Assembly: GCA_003231035.1 (NCBI GenBank)
Contig: QIHU01000745.1
Span: 1 to 5,353 of the forward strand
Source of the DNA: Acidobacteriota bacterium
Lineage (GTDB): Bacteria > Acidobacteriota > Thermoanaerobaculia > Multivoradales > SZUA-115
Reading direction: 5' to 3'
DNA: 5,353 nt
In this document: positions 4,200 through 5,353 of the stretch, piece by piece
How the letters are laid out: each line of letters begins with the position of its first letter
Position numbering within the stretch: position 1 is the first letter of the stretch
Notes under the pieces: generated by a model
Told to the model about the DNA's origin: nothing
The model's input: the letters and a program-made list of their open reading frames with translations, nothing else
The model's database searches: none
Translations under genes and position numbers: made by a program

Positions 4200-5353
4200 A
4201 TGGCAAAAAAAGTTAAGGCTCGCCTTTCTCGTGGTCTACGCGACCTGCTGCCGGCTCAAATGCTGGCACGCCAGTCGATGATCGATACGGTTCGCGGCGT
4301 CTATGAGCTCTACGGTTTCGCGCCGCTAGCCACTCCGGCGATCGAGTTTCTCGATGTGCTCCAGGGCTCGGCGGGAGAAGAGGCGCAAGGCTCGCTCTTT
4401 CGGGTGATCAACAAGGAGGAGGAAGAGCTGGGACTGCGCTTCGATTTGACCGTGCCGCTGGCCCGGGTCTTTGCGCAATATCAGCAGGATCTGCCGCGCC
4501 CCTTCAGGCGCTATCAAGTGGCTAGCGTGTGGCGTGGCGACAAGCCGGACAAGGGGCGCTATCGCGAGTTCACCCAGTTCGACCTCGATTCGGTGGGGGT
4601 CGCTCCCGAAGTTGCCGATACCGAGATCCTCGCTGGCATGTGCGACTCGCTGCGGGCGCTGGGCGTGGAGCGCTATCGGGTACGTTTTTCGAGCCGCGCC
4701 TTGCTCAACCTGCTGCTCGAATATGCCGCTATCGAGGCTGATCGAGCCCCGGATGTCTTTCGCGTTCTCGACAAGCTGGACAAGATCGGCGCCGAGAAGG
4801 TGCGCCGTGAACTGACCACCGGCTACCGGGACCAGTCCGGCGACACCATCGAGGGGCTAGGGCTGGCCGATGGCCAGGTGGATCGGATCGAAGCCTTCCT
4901 GGCCATTCGCCACGACTCGCGCGACGAGGTGGTCGCCGCCTTGCGCGAGCTCTTCAAGGGGCTGCCCTCGGCGAGCGAGGAGATCGACTCGGTGGCGCGC
5001 ATCAGTGGCCATCTGGCCGCCTTGGGCTACGGCGACGACCAGGTCGCTCTCGACCTTTCGATCGCCCGTGGGCTGGCTTACTACACCGGTCCGGTTTTTG
5101 AGGCGGTGGTGCTCGATGCGCCGCAGTTCGGTTCCGTCTTCGGCGGCGGGCGTTACGACGGTCTAGTGAAGCGGTTCACCGGCCAGGCGGTGCCGGCGGT
5201 CGGTGCCTCGATGGGAGTGGACCGGCTGCTCGCGGCCTTGACCCACCTGGGCAAGGTCGACGATCGAAAGTCCACCGCCCAGGTCTTGGTGACCCGCATG
5301 GATCGGGATCTCACCAGCGACTACTTGGAGTTGACTTGGGAGTTGCGCCGCGC
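4200..5353 (+). CDS. hisS: Histidyl-tRNA synthetase, eukaryote/alphaproteobacterial-like type (3' end outside window)
   Basis: The first 384 residues of this class II synthetase are visible; the frame is open to the window edge. It charges tRNA-His with histidine in the cytoplasm. Seen in order: RGLRDLLP near the N-terminus (11-18), motif 1 region around 45-56, motif 2 VWRGDKPDKGRYREFTQFD (110-128, Arg112, Arg122), a helical insertion domain (about 165-250), histidine signature RGLAYYTGPVFE (290-301, Arg290), GGGRYD (315-320) and motif 3 GASMGVDRL (335-343). The anticodon-binding domain begins near the edge and is cut off. REFTQFDLDSVG resembles eukaryotic and certain alphaproteobacterial HisRS more than the E. 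coli type. RGLD has become RGLA. The catalytic signatures argue against HisZ. ATG at 4200 fits the family N-terminus; TTG codons at 4170 and 4149 are in frame, but none of the three starts has a good ribosome binding site. Confidence 0.95.
   Translation, partial: MAKKVKARLSRGLRDLLPAQMLARQSMIDTVRGVYELYGFAPLATPAIEFLDVLQGSAGEEAQGSLFRVINKEEEELGLRFDLTVPLARVFAQYQQDLPRPFRRYQVASVWRGDKPDKGRYREFTQFDLDSVGVAPEVADTEILAGMCDSLRALGVERYRVRFSSRALLNLLLEYAAIEADRAPDVFRVLDKLDKIGAEKVRRELTTGYRDQSGDTIEGLGLADGQVDRIEAFLAIRHDSRDEVVAALRELFKGLPSASEEIDSVARISGHLAALGYGDDQVALDLSIARGLAYYTGPVFEAVVLDAPQFGSVFGGGRYDGLVKRFTGQAVPAVGASMGVDRLLAALTHLGKVDDRKSTAQVLVTRMDRDLTSDYLELTWELRR

Noticed and set aside
4205..4211. A7 run at the hisS start as a programmed frameshift site
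   Set aside because: A -1 slip reaches TAA at 4214-4216 immediately and no stimulatory structure is evident; Lys codons near an N-terminus explain the run.
4177..4281. 34-codon frame overlapping the hisS start out of frame
   Set aside because: Its ATG follows GAGG with only one base between, and the product looks like a shifted reading of hisS.
4200..5353. HisZ (ATP phosphoribosyltransferase regulatory subunit) instead of HisRS
   Set aside because: Motif 2, the RGLxYYTG signature and GGGRYD are retained, and a tRNA-His gene lies next to it.

Overview
The window reads as a piece of chromosome from a Gram-negative bacterium with high GC (roughly 60% or a little more by eye). The Gram-negative reading rests on a lipid A-type glycosyltransferase operon and a probable lipoprotein. 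The phylum cannot be fixed from these genes. The histidine tRNA and its synthetase look like the unusual 'A73' pairing described in one clade of Alphaproteobacteria, but other high-GC phyla are possible. There are no transposases, CRISPR arrays, phage genes or toxin-antitoxin pairs. I see ordinary core and envelope genes, with one unusual tRNA/synthetase pair.

Layout: positions 1-545 hold no gene I recognise. A short plus-strand gene (546-1100) encodes a probable lipoprotein with a DUF442/BLH-type phosphatase-like domain. It converges, with a single base between the two stop codons, on a three-gene minus-strand operon. Read in its own direction, that operon is a DPM1-like family 2 glycosyltransferase (3805-2984), a 92-residue three-helix LAB_N membrane protein (3008-2730) and an ArnT-like family 39 membrane glycosyltransferase (2733-1102). 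The reading frames overlap by 25 and 4 bases. A 248-base intergenic region rich in inverted repeats (3806-4053) separates the operon from a plus-strand unit. That unit has a candidate promoter, a tRNA-His(GTG) gene (4054-4130) and, 69 bases later, hisS for histidyl-tRNA synthetase, which runs off the right edge.

How the genes work together: the operon is a coherent envelope-glycosylation cassette. The family 2 enzyme probably charges a polyprenyl-phosphate carrier with a sugar on the cytoplasmic side. The small LAB_N protein sits where a flippase or partner would be expected. The family 39 enzyme would transfer the sugar to lipid A or another acceptor on the periplasmic face. No sugar-nucleotide genes are present, so the sugar is unknown. 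The tRNA-His/hisS pair places a tRNA beside the enzyme that charges it.

The most noteworthy signal is that pair. The tRNA-His gene encodes A73 and CCA and has T rather than G before position 1, so it lacks the usual bacterial G-1:C73 element. The adjacent HisRS has a motif 2 of the eukaryote/alphaproteobacterial kind. The rest looks conventional, and I did not find a convincing undescribed multi-gene system.
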